A DNA stretch of 64,000 nucleotides, taken from NCBI GenBank assembly GCA_025559845.1, contig CP048469.1:310001-374000 (forward strand), written 5' to 3'. Every line of letters starts with the position of its first letter. Within the stretch, counting starts at the first letter, position 1. The position numbers were made by a program, and so were the translations under genes. A model generated the notes under the pieces. The model saw nothing but the letters and a program-made list of their open reading frames with translations, was not told the DNA's origin and did not search any database. Shown one piece after another: positions 1 through 8,853 of the stretch. The stretch comes from Agrobacterium tumefaciens. Lineage in GTDB: Bacteria > Pseudomonadota > Alphaproteobacteria > Rhizobiales > Rhizobiaceae.

Positions 1-434
1 ACTGGTTCAGCCAGTTGAAGATGAGCAAGCAGGAAGTGAAGGACGAATTCAAGCAGTCGCAGGGCGACCCGGTCGTCAAATCCCGCCAGCGCTCGATTGC
101 CCGCGATCGTGCTCGCCGCCGCATGATCAACAATGTCCCACGCGCCACGCTGGTGATCGCCAACCCGACGCACTTTGCGGTGGCACTCCGTTATGTCCGC
201 GAAGAAAGCGACGCGCCGATCGTCGTCGCCAAGGGGCAGGACCTTATCGCATTGAAAATCCGTGAGATTGCGGAGAAGAACGATATCCCCGTTTTTGTCG
301 ATCCTCCGCTTGCGCGCTCCATGTTTGCGCAAGTCTCGACCGATAATGTGATTCCACCAGTCTTTTACAAGGCTGTGGCTGAACTCGTGCATCGGGTTTA
401 CGCCAGGAAATCACCGAAATTACGGGTTCAATAA
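1..434 (+). CDS. flhB: Flagellar export switch protein FlhB, C-terminal part
   Basis: This is the cytoplasmic C-terminal end of FlhB, the membrane protein of the flagellar type III export gate that changes substrate class when the hook is finished. The frame is open to the left edge (first full codon at 3), so the membrane part lies outside the window. The sequence has the family's charged linker ([21 protein letters not shown]) and the autocleavage motif NPTH (codons 162-173), followed by FAVALRY. Cleavage between Asn and Pro is known for the family. The next gene starts 4 bp after the stop, which suggests co-transcription. The identification is secure; the gene is cut only by the window edge. 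Confidence 0.95.
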   Translation, partial: WFSQLKMSKQEVKDEFKQSQGDPVVKSRQRSIARDRARRRMINNVPRATLVIANPTHFAVALRYVREESDAPIVVAKGQDLIALKIREIAEKNDIPVFVDPPLARSMFAQVSTDNVIPPVFYKAVAELVHRVYARKSPKLRVQ

Positions 435-438
435 TTAG

Positions 439-876
439 ATGAAAAAATGCCCTTATTCTGAACAGCGAGAAATGATCGTAGCAGAGGCTATCAACCCTGT
501 AGCGACGGAATTGCGCCTGCTCGATCCGGCTGATTTGATTTCATTGCTCCGTTTCGAGTGCTACGGCAGTATCGCCGACCTCGTGTCTTCGGCTGCGGAG
601 CTTTATTACCATCCCGGCACCATCAATTTCGGTGCGGGTGGGGAATATAAATTAGAATGGGAAGGCGTTCCCGAAGTTGTTATCGATCTGGAATTGAAAC
701 CACGTGGCGCCACTGTCTATGCGCAATTGACGCTCGCCGCAGAACATGCGGCAATTGAAATCAATCATATTTCCTTCCAGAACCCATCGGATAATCCGGA
801 CGAGAATACGGAGTTTCTGCGTCGCAGCTTCCGCGAGGCACGTTTTGTCTCCAGTCGTCAGGGCGAGGCGGCCTGA
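439..876 (+). CDS. Unknown protein between flhB and flaD
   Basis: A 145-residue soluble protein of unknown function that I do not recognise. It has no signal peptide or membrane segment. It is acidic, with a short Cys-containing N-terminus, a helical first third (LLDPADLISLLRFECYGSIADLV) and a beta-like second half (KLEWEGVPEVVIDLELKPRG). It starts 4 bp after flhB and is followed by a hairpin terminator, so it is probably the last gene of the flhB transcription unit. A second ATG at 472 with a purine-rich stretch before it is a possible alternative start. Position suggests a flagellar accessory role, but this is inference from neighbourhood only. Confidence 0.7.
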   Translation: MKKCPYSEQREMIVAEAINPVATELRLLDPADLISLLRFECYGSIADLVSSAAELYYHPGTINFGAGGEYKLEWEGVPEVVIDLELKPRGATVYAQLTLAAEHAAIEINHISFQNPSDNPDENTEFLRRSFREARFVSSRQGEAA

Positions 877-905
877 TTCTCTTCAGGTTGTATGGTGAAA
901 AAATG

Positions 906-943
906 CTGCGCCTGCCGCGTGTGTCAGGCGCAGTCTTCGTTTG
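906..943 (+). terminator. Intrinsic terminator-like hairpin
   Basis: Arms CTGCGCCTG (906-914) and CAGGCGCAG (925-933) form a perfect 9-bp stem with a 10-nt loop, followed by TCTTCGTTT. It sits 30 bp after the unknown gene behind flhB and would end that transcript before the flaD promoter region. Confidence 0.6.
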
Positions 944-1065
944 TGGAGCGATTTCTGCCTCACCACAGGCTCTAGCTTGCCTGAAACCTTCGGCATTGAT
1001 TGAATCTACTAACGAAAATTAAGGAATGGCTTGCAAATCGGCTGAGTTGTTTGTTACGTATCGAA

Positions 1066-1080
1066 TTAACGATTTGTTAA
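1066..1080 (+). promoter_or_regulatory. Putative CtrA box upstream of flaD
   Basis: TTAACGATTTGTTAA is a perfect match to the CtrA full-site consensus TTAA-N7-TTAA. It lies 113 bp upstream of the flaD start, in the 316-bp gap 877-1192. That gap otherwise holds only the terminator at 906-943. I do not see a convincing -10 element at the expected place about 17 bp downstream. Confidence 0.55.
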
Positions 1081-1192
1081 CGAACGACAGGTCGCGATGG
1101 CGGTTTCAAGCCATCGCTGATGCGCATGATGCTTCTGGTCGTTTCCGGCAAGGCGCCGGATTTTCCCTGACAGTACGAACTGAGCGGAACTC

Positions 1193-2479
1193 ATGACCAG
1201 CATTTTGACCAATGCGGCAGCTATGGCTGCGCTGCAGACCCTTCGCATGATCGACAAGAGCCTTGAAACGACGCAGGCGCGCGTTTCCTCGGGCTATCGC
1301 GTCGAAACGGCGGCCGACAATGCAGCCTACTGGTCGATTTCCACGACGATGCGGTCCGACAACACAGCGCTTTCCGCAGTGCAGGACGCGCTCGGTCTCG
1401 GCGCGGCGAAGGTCGATACCGCCTACGACGCGCTTGAAAGCACCATCGAAGTCGTCAAGGAGATCAAGGCAAAGCTGGTTGCCGCCTACGGCGTCGGCGC
1501 TGATCGCGGCAAGATTCAGGACGAAATCGAGCAGCTCCAGGAACAGCTGAAAAGCATTTCCGAATCGGCATCGTTCTCCGGCGAGAACTGGCTGCAGGCA
1601 AGCATCAGCGATGGCGGTACGCCGCCTTCCGAAACGCCGATCACCAAGAAGGTTGTCGCGTCCTTCACGCGGACCGGTTCTGGCAGCGTTGGCGTCACGA
1701 CCGTCAACTATGTGCTTGATAGCAGCGCCGTCCTGTTCGACCTCAGCGGTGGAAAGTTCGGCATTCTGGACAAGGACGCGGTTTTTGTCGCCAACGACGA
1801 ATATCAGGTTCACCAGACGTCCACCGATACCGGTGTCACGTCCTCCACCGGATACGTCGTTCCGAAGCTGACGGATGCGCAAATCGGCGCTTTGGGCACG
1901 ACGGACACCAATACCGATCCATCGGTTTATAGCGATGGCACGAACAATTATCTGCGTCTGGCTGAAAATGTCTGGGTTCCGGTGACCACCACCGATCCTT
2001 CAAGCGGCACGGCAACCGTGTCGCCGGCCTACACGGATACGGGTAACACCGCGTGGTTTTACGATACGTCTGCGGCCTCGCTTTCGTCCGATCGGACGCT
2101 GAGCTTCTCCGTCTCGACGATGTCTCTCGACAAGCTCGATGTCGTTGCCGCAGCCATGAGCGCATTTACCGGCGGCACTGTCACCTATACCGACGCAGAC
2201 GCGATCGATGTGATGATGTCCTTCGTTGACAAGCAGCTTGAGGCGATGACCAGCACGGCCTCCAGCCTTGGTTCTCTGCAGAGCCGTATCGACATGCAGG
2301 AGAACTTCGTTTCGAGCCTGATGGACGTTATCGACAAGGGTATCGGTCGTCTCGTTGATGCTGACATGAACGAAGAATCGACCCGTTTGAAGGCGCTTCA
2401 GACGCAGCAGCAGCTCGGTATCCAGGCTCTGTCGATCGCAAACGCGAACGCCGAAAACATTCTTCAGCTCTTCAAATAA
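1193..2479 (+). CDS. flaD: Flagellin, FlaD type
   Basis: Flagellin, the subunit of the flagellar filament, exported through the FlhA/FlhB gate. The N-terminal D0/D1 region (about residues 1-150; MTSILTNAAAMAALQTLR, SSGYRVETAADNAAYWSI) and the C-terminal D1/D0 region (about 330-428; ending ANAENILQLFK) are conserved flagellin sequence. The middle (about 150-330) is a Ser/Thr/Asp-rich surface domain. At 428 residues it is about 100 longer than the main rhizobial flagellins (about 310-320), which fits Agrobacterium FlaD, a minor flagellin encoded apart from flaABC. It is transcribed alone, with a CtrA-type box upstream. Flagellin is certain; the FlaD label rests on length and neighbourhood. Confidence 0.93.
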   Translation: MTSILTNAAAMAALQTLRMIDKSLETTQARVSSGYRVETAADNAAYWSISTTMRSDNTALSAVQDALGLGAAKVDTAYDALESTIEVVKEIKAKLVAAYGVGADRGKIQDEIEQLQEQLKSISESASFSGENWLQASISDGGTPPSETPITKKVVASFTRTGSGSVGVTTVNYVLDSSAVLFDLSGGKFGILDKDAVFVANDEYQVHQTSTDTGVTSSTGYVVPKLTDAQIGALGTTDTNTDPSVYSDGTNNYLRLAENVWVPVTTTDPSSGTATVSPAYTDTGNTAWFYDTSAASLSSDRTLSFSVSTMSLDKLDVVAAAMSAFTGGTVTYTDADAIDVMMSFVDKQLEAMTSTASSLGSLQSRIDMQENFVSSLMDVIDKGIGRLVDADMNEESTRLKALQTQQQLGIQALSIANANAENILQLFK

Positions 2480-2706
2480 GCGGCTCGCGCGCGGGCAAAG
2501 GCGCCAGCGCGTGGCTGAACTGAGAGCCAGAGGAAGGAAACGGCCTCATCTTCATCCTCGCACAAGTTTGGACACCTAACGTCATTGCAATGTCGAATAG
2601 GCCGCTATGTGCGAACTGGCGGGAAGTGTCGTTGAAGAGACGGGCAAGGTAGCAAGAATGACGGTGATGCCGCTGAACGGCTTTGATCGCAAACAACAAG
2701 ATGAAT

Positions 2707-2740
2707 GCCCGTCCGCCGGCCTGATATCCGGAGGTCGGGC
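2707..2740 (+). promoter_or_regulatory. Hairpin that hides the ribosome binding site of the FliH-like gene
   Basis: GCCCG (2707-2711) pairs with CGGGC (2736-2740), and inner pairs CC/GG (2713-2714 with 2733-2734) and CCGG/CCGG (2716-2719 with 2728-2731) close an 8-nt loop. The Shine-Dalgarno GGAGG (2730-2734) lies inside the stem and the start codon follows directly at 2741. The fold could limit translation. It was drawn by hand, without an energy calculation. Confidence 0.4.
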
Positions 2741-3391
2741 ATGAGTGCTTCGATTTCGCGATATCTGAAGGACTTTGGCGATACCCAGCCAAGCAGTCTG
2801 CCTTTTGCCGATCACGCCGCAGATACGGACGGTTTCCCGGATTTTCCGGAAATCTCGTCGGATTTCGGAAGCTCTGAAACGGTTGATCCCGAAAGTGAAA
2901 AGCGTGACGCCTACGCCAAGGGTCACGAGGACGCGACCCGTGAACTGACAGAGAAGATGCAGGCTGAGCGCGATGAACTTGTCGCTGCTCACGCAGCCGA
3001 GCTTGAGACGCTTCGTTCAGCCTATCTCGAGGAATTGGCCGCCCGTATCGATTCGCGACTGCGTGAAGGCATCAATGCCATTGCTGCAAATCTGAGCGAG
3101 CAGACAGCCGGTATTCTGGCACCGGTTCTTTCCGACAAGCTGTCTTCGAAGGCAGTTTCGGCATTGGCGGACGTCGTTCGGACCTCGATGCCGGATGGTG
3201 AGGCCGTCACGCTTGTCGTCAAGGGACCGAAGGTTCTGTTCGAGACGCTGAAAGCGCAACCGGGTTTTGAAGAAGTCGGGATGAAGTTTACCGAAACCAC
3301 AGATGTCGATCTTTCTGTCGAGGTGGATGAAAGCGTCTTCGTGACGCGCATGTCCGCCTGGGCCTCCAGCCTTCGCAAGGTGATGAAATGA
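2741..3391 (+). CDS. FliH-like flagellar protein upstream of motB
   Basis: A 216-residue cytoplasmic protein. After an acidic N-terminus (about 1-65) comes a charged coiled-coil (about 66-115; [34 protein letters not shown]), then a globular C-terminal part (about 116-216) with [15 protein letters not shown] and [12 protein letters not shown]. That layout is the one expected of FliH/SctL, the stator of the export ATPase FliI, but the match is of architecture, not of strong motifs. The start at 2741 is chosen for the GGAGG 6 bp upstream; the ATG-like start at 2705 lacks one. It overlaps motB by 4 bp (ATGA), so the two are translationally coupled. Rhizobial genomes list this gene as hypothetical. 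Confidence 0.65.
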   Translation: MSASISRYLKDFGDTQPSSLPFADHAADTDGFPDFPEISSDFGSSETVDPESEKRDAYAKGHEDATRELTEKMQAERDELVAAHAAELETLRSAYLEELAARIDSRLREGINAIAANLSEQTAGILAPVLSDKLSSKAVSALADVVRTSMPDGEAVTLVVKGPKVLFETLKAQPGFEEVGMKFTETTDVDLSVEVDESVFVTRMSAWASSLRKVMK

Positions 3392-4698
3392 GTGAAGGCG
3401 AAAATCACCACCACGGCAAGAACGAGATCATCATCGTCAAGCGTCACAAGGGTGACCATGACGGCGCGCATGGCGGCGCCTGGAAGATCGCTTATGCCGA
3501 CTTCATGACGGCGATGATGGCCTTCTTCCTTGTTATGTGGCTGGTCAATGCCGCAAACGAGGAAACCAAGGCTTCTGTTGCGAGCTATTTCAACCCGATC
3601 AAGCTTTCGGATGAAAAACCAACCTCGAAGGGGCTGGAAAAGCCGGTGGACAAGGCGGAAGGCGTTGAGAAAAACGAACGCTCCGACACCAAGGCCGAGA
3701 AAGTCACGAATGGATCGTCTGCAGCGACCGGTGAGGATTTGACCTCGCAAACCGGCGAGCAGGCCAACTACTCGGAAGCGGACTTCTTCGAAAATCCATA
3801 TTCGGTTCTTGCTGAAATCGCTCAGGAAGTTGGCCAGCAGGCAAATGTCAGCGCCAAGGGCGAGGGCGGCGCTGCCGATTCCGGCCCTGCGACCGGCGCC
3901 AGTGGCGGCGAGGCTTATCGCGATCCTTTCGATCCGGACTTCTGGACGCAGCAGGTCAAGATCACCCGGGCCGAGCAGCAGCCGCCTCAGCAGCAACAGC
4001 AGTCTGAGCAGCAAACTGAGCAGGCCGAAGTGTCTGTTGCCGAGAAGCCTGCAGAGAATGTTGCGACGAGCACGGATGTGGCCGCGGCGCATGACGAGCA
4101 GCAACAGAAGGTAGAGGGTGAAAAACCTGTCGAAATGGCGGTCGCCGTGCCCCAGCAAAGGCCTGACACGGCCGAGCAGGCTGAACTTGCCAAGGAAGAC
4201 GCGGCCGCTCAGCCTCCGGCAACAGCCGAACAGCAGGAGAAGGCGGATGATCTGCGCGAAGAAATCGAGAAGCAGATCTCCGGTGTCACCGGTAGGCTTG
4301 CTGAAGGACTGGTGGTCACTCCTGCCGAAGGTGGTTTGTTGCTGACAATCTCCGATCAGGCGGAAACGCCGATGTTCAATGTCGGATCTGCTGTGCCGAA
4401 GCGCGAAATGGTGCTTGCCATGGAAAAGATTGGCAAGCTCCTTCAGGAACGTGGTGGCAGCGTGGTCATTCGTGGTCATACCGACGGGCGTCAGTTCAAG
4501 ACCGAAGCCAATGACAACTGGCGACTTTCGATGGACCGTGCCCACAGCGCCTATTTCATGCTGGTTCGCGGTGGCTTGACGGAAGAGCGCGTGAAGCAGG
4601 TCTCCGGCTTTGCGGATCGTCGCCTGCAGGTGCCGGCCGATCCTTTGGCGGATGCCAACCGGCGCATCGAGATTCTGCTTGAGGCTGACCGGGGGTGA
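3388..4698 (+). CDS. motB: Flagellar motor stator protein MotB
   Basis: MotB forms the proton-conducting stator with MotA and anchors it to peptidoglycan. The single membrane helix (about residues 34-53; [20 protein letters not shown]) carries the conserved proton-binding Asp at residue 38. A long low-complexity linker follows (about 60-285), rich in Glu, Gln and Ala with a poly-Gln run near residue 200. The C-terminal OmpA-like peptidoglycan-binding domain (about 295-430) has [26 protein letters not shown] and [10 protein letters not shown]. At 436 residues it is longer than the E. coli protein (about 308), as usual in rhizobia where MotC adds periplasmic interactions. It overlaps both the preceding gene and motC by 4 bp. 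Confidence 0.97.
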   Translation: MSEGENHHHGKNEIIIVKRHKGDHDGAHGGAWKIAYADFMTAMMAFFLVMWLVNAANEETKASVASYFNPIKLSDEKPTSKGLEKPVDKAEGVEKNERSDTKAEKVTNGSSAATGEDLTSQTGEQANYSEADFFENPYSVLAEIAQEVGQQANVSAKGEGGAADSGPATGASGGEAYRDPFDPDFWTQQVKITRAEQQPPQQQQQSEQQTEQAEVSVAEKPAENVATSTDVAAAHDEQQQKVEGEKPVEMAVAVPQQRPDTAEQAELAKEDAAAQPPATAEQQEKADDLREEIEKQISGVTGRLAEGLVVTPAEGGLLLTISDQAETPMFNVGSAVPKREMVLAMEKIGKLLQERGGSVVIRGHTDGRQFKTEANDNWRLSMDRAHSAYFMLVRGGLTEERVKQVSGFADRRLQVPADPLADANRRIEILLEADRG

Positions 4699-5990
4699 GT
4701 GTGACCAGATCCTCGAAACACTGGCTTCTTCTGGCGACCGTGCTCTGCGGTCTTGGTACTGCGCCTGCAAGGGCGCAGGCACCGTCGCAGGACAATCTCG
4801 CGCCATATTCGATGATGCGATCCCTGCAATTCGTGCAGGATTCGGTCGCAATGGGCGACCATTCTGCTACCGAAATGCAGCGTTTTCTGCTCCAGACAAT
4901 CGATGAGCGTCTGAAAAGCGCGCCTGCGGCCATATTCAAAGATCCGCGCAACGTTGACGCAGCTCTTGTCTACGCCATGAGCGGTGGCAACCCCGCGACA
5001 CTGGAATTGCTTGTCGCTCGCGACGTGGATGGCAATTTTGACAGCCGCGTTGCCGATGTGCTGCGCAAATACCTGTCCGGCAAGGGCACGCTCGTGGCGC
5101 ATAGCATTGCGGCGATGATACCCGAATATCGTGGTACGTCTCTGGGTGCCTATCTCGCTCTGATCGGCGGTAACGTCACGATCCCGAGAGATCCTGTTGC
5201 CGCTCTCGGCTTCTACGATATCGCCCGGCTGGAAGCGCCTGGGACGATTGTCGAGGAGGCGGCGTTGCGCCGTTCGCTCGCCATTGCCGTCGAAGATGGT
5301 GATGCGAGGAGAGGTTTTCTCTATGCCCAGCGTTACGCGCGTCGGTTCCTTCATTCGCCCTATGCGAGCCAGTTTGCGGACCTGTTGGTCTCGTTGGTGG
5401 TAAAGCGATCGGATTCGATTACGGAGACGGAAATAAAGGAAACCTTCGCGCTGATGGATGCCGAGCGGCAGAAGGAAGCGTATCTGCGTCTTTCGCGGCT
5501 TGCGGCCATCAGCGGTAAGGATTCGCTCGCGCGTATGGGCGCGCTGGCAGCGAAGTCCTTGTCTCCGGTCATGCCTGATTCACCGGAAGCGCAGGCCAAT
5601 CTTTACGAAAGCCTGTCGAATATCGGCACACCCGACGTGGTGAGTGCGATTGAGACAATCGGGCAGATCCCCGAAGCGCAGCTTTCCGAGCGTGACAGGG
5701 CGTTGCGAGACGCCGCGAAGGCGATTGCCGAGCAGGTGGTGCGCCCACCATCGATAAACGATGGGCGGCCGCAGGCAAAAGCGGCGGACGAAGAGGTGGT
5801 TGCCAAACAGGCGGGCGAGCAGGGCGCTCCGGAAGCCGGTTCGGCGGACGCTGCAGCCAAAGGTATATGGCGCAGTGGAGAACACAAGGCGGATGATCAG
5901 AGCGAAGGCGTCCGGCAACTCGTGACGAGTGGCCGAAGCAAGCTCGATGAAATCGATAGCCTGTTGAAAAAAGGCGAGGGGGCCCCATGA
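4695..5990 (+). CDS. motC: Periplasmic motor protein MotC
   Basis: MotC is a periplasmic protein of rhizobial motors that binds the periplasmic part of MotB and is required for rotation. This 431-residue product begins with a signal peptide (about 1-28; [20 protein letters not shown], cut before QAPSQ). The rest is mainly helical with repeat-like segments, and the C-terminal quarter is rich in Ala, Glu and Lys. It starts with GTG at 4695 and overlaps the motB stop by 4 bp; the next gene overlaps it by 4 bp too, so motB-motC-motD form one tightly coupled unit. Identity comes from position and secretion signal plus family likeness. Confidence 0.9.
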   Translation: MSVTRSSKHWLLLATVLCGLGTAPARAQAPSQDNLAPYSMMRSLQFVQDSVAMGDHSATEMQRFLLQTIDERLKSAPAAIFKDPRNVDAALVYAMSGGNPATLELLVARDVDGNFDSRVADVLRKYLSGKGTLVAHSIAAMIPEYRGTSLGAYLALIGGNVTIPRDPVAALGFYDIARLEAPGTIVEEAALRRSLAIAVEDGDARRGFLYAQRYARRFLHSPYASQFADLLVSLVVKRSDSITETEIKETFALMDAERQKEAYLRLSRLAAISGKDSLARMGALAAKSLSPVMPDSPEAQANLYESLSNIGTPDVVSAIETIGQIPEAQLSERDRALRDAAKAIAEQVVRPPSINDGRPQAKAADEEVVAKQAGEQGAPEAGSADAAAKGIWRSGEHKADDQSEGVRQLVTSGRSKLDEIDSLLKKGEGAP

Positions 5991-7360
5991 TCGAGGCAAA
6001 TATCAACGCGATAATGAACGCACCGTATTCCGATCCGCGGGCCGCCAATTCATCGGCGAAAGAGGACGGAAAAGGCGGTAGCTTCGGTGACGCCCTGTCG
6101 ACGGTCAAGGATGACCGCCCCACGCATAGCTCACACGCGAAGCCCGAGACGGATGCCAAGGCGTCGGAGCGCCCGCAAGGCGAGACGGATGATGCTGCGG
6201 AAAAGCCGAATGCTTCAAGCCGACGCCCCGCCAGCTTTCTGGACGTGATTGCAAACGAGCAGGCAACCGAGGGCAAGGATACGCGCCTGGCCGTTGAGCT
6301 GCAGAAAGCGGCGAAGCCTGACCGCGCGTCGCAGGAAAACGGCAAGACGGGCAAGAGGGACAAGGAAAAGTCCGAGAACGAAACAACCAAAGCAGAGGCG
6401 AAGAGCGCCCACGCGGATGTCGCTGTCCCCGAGATCCTCGTCATACCGAACGCCAATACAGCCGCAACAAGAAGCCCTCTCGACGATATTGCCCAGGCGC
6501 TGACTGGCAAGGTGGATACTGCCAGGTCCCAGAAGACGGGCAAAGGTGACGACGCCAGGGAAAAGGCCGATCCTTCCCTGAAGGATCTTTCGGCTGCGCT
6601 CAAGGTTGCCGGCAATGATGAGCAGGCCGATACAGATAACAGTGGTGAGACTGGCGACTTCCGCTTTGCCTCCTCCAAGTCTGGGGCGGCGCGATCTCTG
6701 GACATGAGCACGGTTCAGCGTGATGCGCGGGTTGATTTCGACGTCAAGGAAAGCAGCGGCAAGTCAGCGGAGACGGTGACCGTGCTTGATTCACGGCGTT
6801 TCATTGGCCTCGCACCCTCTACCAACGCGTCGGCTTTGACAGGTCTTATCGCCAATGATCCGGAATGGGTCAGCGCGATGCAGCCTGGATCGTCGCTTTC
6901 CAACGCGGCGGCACAGTCCAGCACCGGTCAGGTCGTGCATACGTTGAAGCTTCATATGACGCCGATTGACCTCGGTTCTGTCACGATGTCGCTGCGTCTG
7001 TCCGGCGATGAGCTCGCTGTTCACATGACCGTCGACAGCATGGCGGCCTATAAAAAGCTTCAGGACGACAGCAAAAGCATTCTGGATGGTCTGAAAGCAC
7101 AGGGACTGACGGTCGATAGCATCTCGATCAGCATCGCTTCTTCCGACAAGAGTGACCAAACTGGCACACAATCCAACAATCAGCAAAATCAGCAGACGCA
7201 GCATCAGGGCCAGCAGGCCGCAGACGGTCGCAACCGTGGCGAGTCTGGCGCCCGCGGCGGACAGCAGGGCGACAGAGATTTTTCGGGGGTGCGCAATGAA
7301 GGTATGGATGGCTCTGCGGGTTCTGCCCGTGCTGCTGGCGACACTGGCGTTTATCTCTGA
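5987..7360 (+). CDS. motD: Flagellar hook-length control protein FliK (MotD)
   Basis: This gene was first named motD in Sinorhizobium and later shown to act as FliK, the secreted ruler that sets hook length and makes FlhB switch substrates. The 457-residue protein has a disordered N-terminal two thirds (Lys, Asp and Ala rich) and a compact C-terminal FliK domain (about residues 305-385; KLHMTPIDLGSVTMSLRLS, AYKKLQDDSKSILDGLKAQG). The tail is Gln/Asn/Gly rich, typical of FliK. It overlaps motC by 4 bp, and the downstream lytic transglycosylase starts inside its last 65 bp. The partner FlhB is encoded at the left edge of the window. Confidence 0.93.
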   Translation: MIEANINAIMNAPYSDPRAANSSAKEDGKGGSFGDALSTVKDDRPTHSSHAKPETDAKASERPQGETDDAAEKPNASSRRPASFLDVIANEQATEGKDTRLAVELQKAAKPDRASQENGKTGKRDKEKSENETTKAEAKSAHADVAVPEILVIPNANTAATRSPLDDIAQALTGKVDTARSQKTGKGDDAREKADPSLKDLSAALKVAGNDEQADTDNSGETGDFRFASSKSGAARSLDMSTVQRDARVDFDVKESSGKSAETVTVLDSRRFIGLAPSTNASALTGLIANDPEWVSAMQPGSSLSNAAAQSSTGQVVHTLKLHMTPIDLGSVTMSLRLSGDELAVHMTVDSMAAYKKLQDDSKSILDGLKAQGLTVDSISISIASSDKSDQTGTQSNNQQNQQTQHQGQQAADGRNRGESGARGGQQGDRDFSGVRNEGMDGSAGSARAAGDTGVYL

Positions 7361-7874
7361 CGACGCCCACGCTTCGGCGACATCGGGTGTATGCGAAAGA
7401 GAAATTCAATCCGCTGCCCACAAGTACGGGGTGCCGGAAGGTATTCTCTATTCCGTTGGCTTGACAGAAACGGGTCGAAAGGGCCGACTCGACCCTAACG
7501 CTATGAATATAGAGGGGAAAACGGTCTTCGCCGGCTCAACGGAAGAGGCTCTGACAACGTTCGAGGCGGCAAAACGGTCCGGCGCGAAGCTGATTGATCT
7601 TGGCTGCATGCAGATCAATCACTATTTCCACGGCGAAAATTTCACCTCGCCGCGCGACATGTTCGATCCGAAACGTAATGTGGAATACGCGGCGATGTTC
7701 CTGCGCAATCTCCACAACAGGCATGAAACCTGGACCATGGCAGTGGCCCGTTATCACGCCGGGCCGAACAACGACCCTGCTCAGAAGAAATATGTCTGCC
7801 GGGTGATCGCCAATCTCGTGGCGACGGGTTACGGAAAATGGACTCGCAATGCGAAAGATTTCTGCGACGGATAA
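7296..7874 (+). CDS. Secreted lytic transglycosylase of the flagellar cluster
   Basis: A 192-residue SLT-type lytic transglycosylase, expected to cut peptidoglycan in the periplasm so that the rod or stator can pass. It has a signal peptide (about 1-26; ALRVLPVLLATLAFISDDAHA) and family motifs: probable catalytic Glu in GLTETGRKGRLDPNAMNI, LGCMQIN (the GxMQIN motif) and AVARYHAG (the AxxYNAG motif). The start at 7296 is chosen because a GGGGG run precedes it and it begins the signal peptide; upstream starts would add 48 residues with no secretion signal. It lies 65 bp inside the end of motD, an unusually long overlap. FlgJ in enterics carries such a domain; here it is a separate gene. Confidence 0.88.
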   Translation: MKVWMALRVLPVLLATLAFISDDAHASATSGVCEREIQSAAHKYGVPEGILYSVGLTETGRKGRLDPNAMNIEGKTVFAGSTEEALTTFEAAKRSGAKLIDLGCMQINHYFHGENFTSPRDMFDPKRNVEYAAMFLRNLHNRHETWTMAVARYHAGPNNDPAQKKYVCRVIANLVATGYGKWTRNAKDFCDG

Positions 7875-7985
7875 CAACCATTGATTGTCTTTTTGGGGTC
7901 CTGGTCCGGTAACCCTCAATGTGGCGACAGAAAGACAAAAAAATGGCGATGCAAGTCGCATTTTAATGAATTTTGAATTTTTTAC

Positions 7986-8010
7986 ACAAAAATTTTGTAC
8001 CAATATTGGT
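7986..8010 (+). promoter_or_regulatory. Two adjacent dyads upstream of rem
   Basis: ACAAAA-A-TTTTGT (7986-7998) is followed, sharing no bases, by the perfect palindrome ACCAATATTGGT (7999-8010). They lie in the AT-rich gap 7875-8157, 148 bp or more before rem. The LuxR-type pair VisN/VisR is known to activate rem in Sinorhizobium and Agrobacterium, so a VisNR site is a reasonable guess, but I know no consensus to match. Confidence 0.35.
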
Positions 8011-8049
8011 TAATGGCTACTATATGTAGATCAAATCGGGACGAAATGG

Positions 8050-8064
8050 TTAATCAATTATTAA
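8050..8064 (+). promoter_or_regulatory. Putative CtrA box at the rem promoter
   Basis: TTAATCAATTATTAA is a perfect TTAA-N7-TTAA CtrA full site. CTACAG at 8082-8087, 17 bp after the second TTAA, could be the -10 element, which is the geometry of CtrA-activated promoters in Caulobacter. The predicted transcript would start near 8095 and rem at 8158. The rest of gap 7875-8157 is AT-rich and holds the two dyads at 7986-8010. Confidence 0.6.
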
Positions 8065-8157
8065 TTTCTGCAGATGATTTCCTACAGTTGTCGCTGAATC
8101 CCTCGATTCGTACGAATGCCGCATCGGAAAACACCACACTGATTCGGAGGCGGACGA

Positions 8158-8829
8158 ATGATCGTAGTGGTTGATGAGCGCGAGCTCGTTAAGGACGGCT
8201 ATACTTCTCTATTTGGGCGCGAGGGCATTCCCTCGACGGGGTTTGACCCTGTCGAATTCGGGGAATGGGTCTCGACAGCGGCAGAAAGCGACCTCGCAGC
8301 AGTGGAGGCGTTTCTCATTGGTCAGGGCGACAGGGACTTTTGTTTGCCTAAGGCGATCAGAGATCGCTCGACGGCGCCGGTGATTGCAGTCAGCGATCAA
8401 CCGTCGCTCGAGGCAACGCTGGCACTTTTTGACAGCGGCGTTGACGATGTAGTTCGCAAGCCTGTGCACCCACGTGAAATCCTTGCCCGTGCGGCGGCGA
8501 TCCGTCGGCGGCTTCAGGTTATTTCGAACTTCACGGATGCAGGTCCGATCCGGGTATTCTCGGACGGTCGCGATCCGGAGGTGGGCGGCGAGGTCTTCCC
8601 GTTGCCGCGCCGCGAGCGTCGCATTCTGGAATATTTGATTGCCAATCGCGGTCGTCGCGTTTCCAAGGCGCAGATCTTCAATGCGATCTACGGCATCTTT
8701 GATGATGACGTCGAAGAGAACGTCGTAGAAAGCCACATCAGCAAGCTTCGCAAGAAGCTGCGCAAGAAGCTCGGCTACGATCCGGTCGATTCCAAGCGGT
8801 TCCTTGGCTACAGCATTGATTGGCAATAA
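8158..8829 (+). CDS. rem: Motility activator Rem (OmpR-type orphan regulator)
   Basis: Rem activates class II/III flagellar genes in rhizobia, downstream of VisNR. The 223-residue protein has a receiver-like domain (about 1-115) and an OmpR-type winged helix (about 130-222; [42 protein letters not shown]). The receiver looks degenerate: one acidic residue (Asp6) is present and the Lys of RKPVHP is kept, but the phospho-acceptor position at the end of strand 3 (AFLIGQG, about residue 55) has no Asp. Control is therefore likely at the level of expression. The gene lies inside the regulon it controls, just before flgE, with a CtrA-type box and two dyads upstream. The ATG follows a GGAGG 10 bp upstream. 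Confidence 0.93.
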   Translation: MIVVVDERELVKDGYTSLFGREGIPSTGFDPVEFGEWVSTAAESDLAAVEAFLIGQGDRDFCLPKAIRDRSTAPVIAVSDQPSLEATLALFDSGVDDVVRKPVHPREILARAAAIRRRLQVISNFTDAGPIRVFSDGRDPEVGGEVFPLPRRERRILEYLIANRGRRVSKAQIFNAIYGIFDDDVEENVVESHISKLRKKLRKKLGYDPVDSKRFLGYSIDWQ

Positions 8830-8853
8830 TTTTCACTAATCGCCGTGGTCTTC

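Noticed and set aside
3022..4851. A 609-codon open frame on the minus strand opposite motB
   Set aside because: It mirrors the codon-position bias of the FliH-like gene and motB, has Leu/Arg-rich low-complexity translation and no ribosome binding site.
7963..7977. TTAATGAATTTTGAA upstream of rem as a second CtrA box
   Set aside because: One mismatch in the second half and inside a very AT-rich stretch where such near matches are expected.
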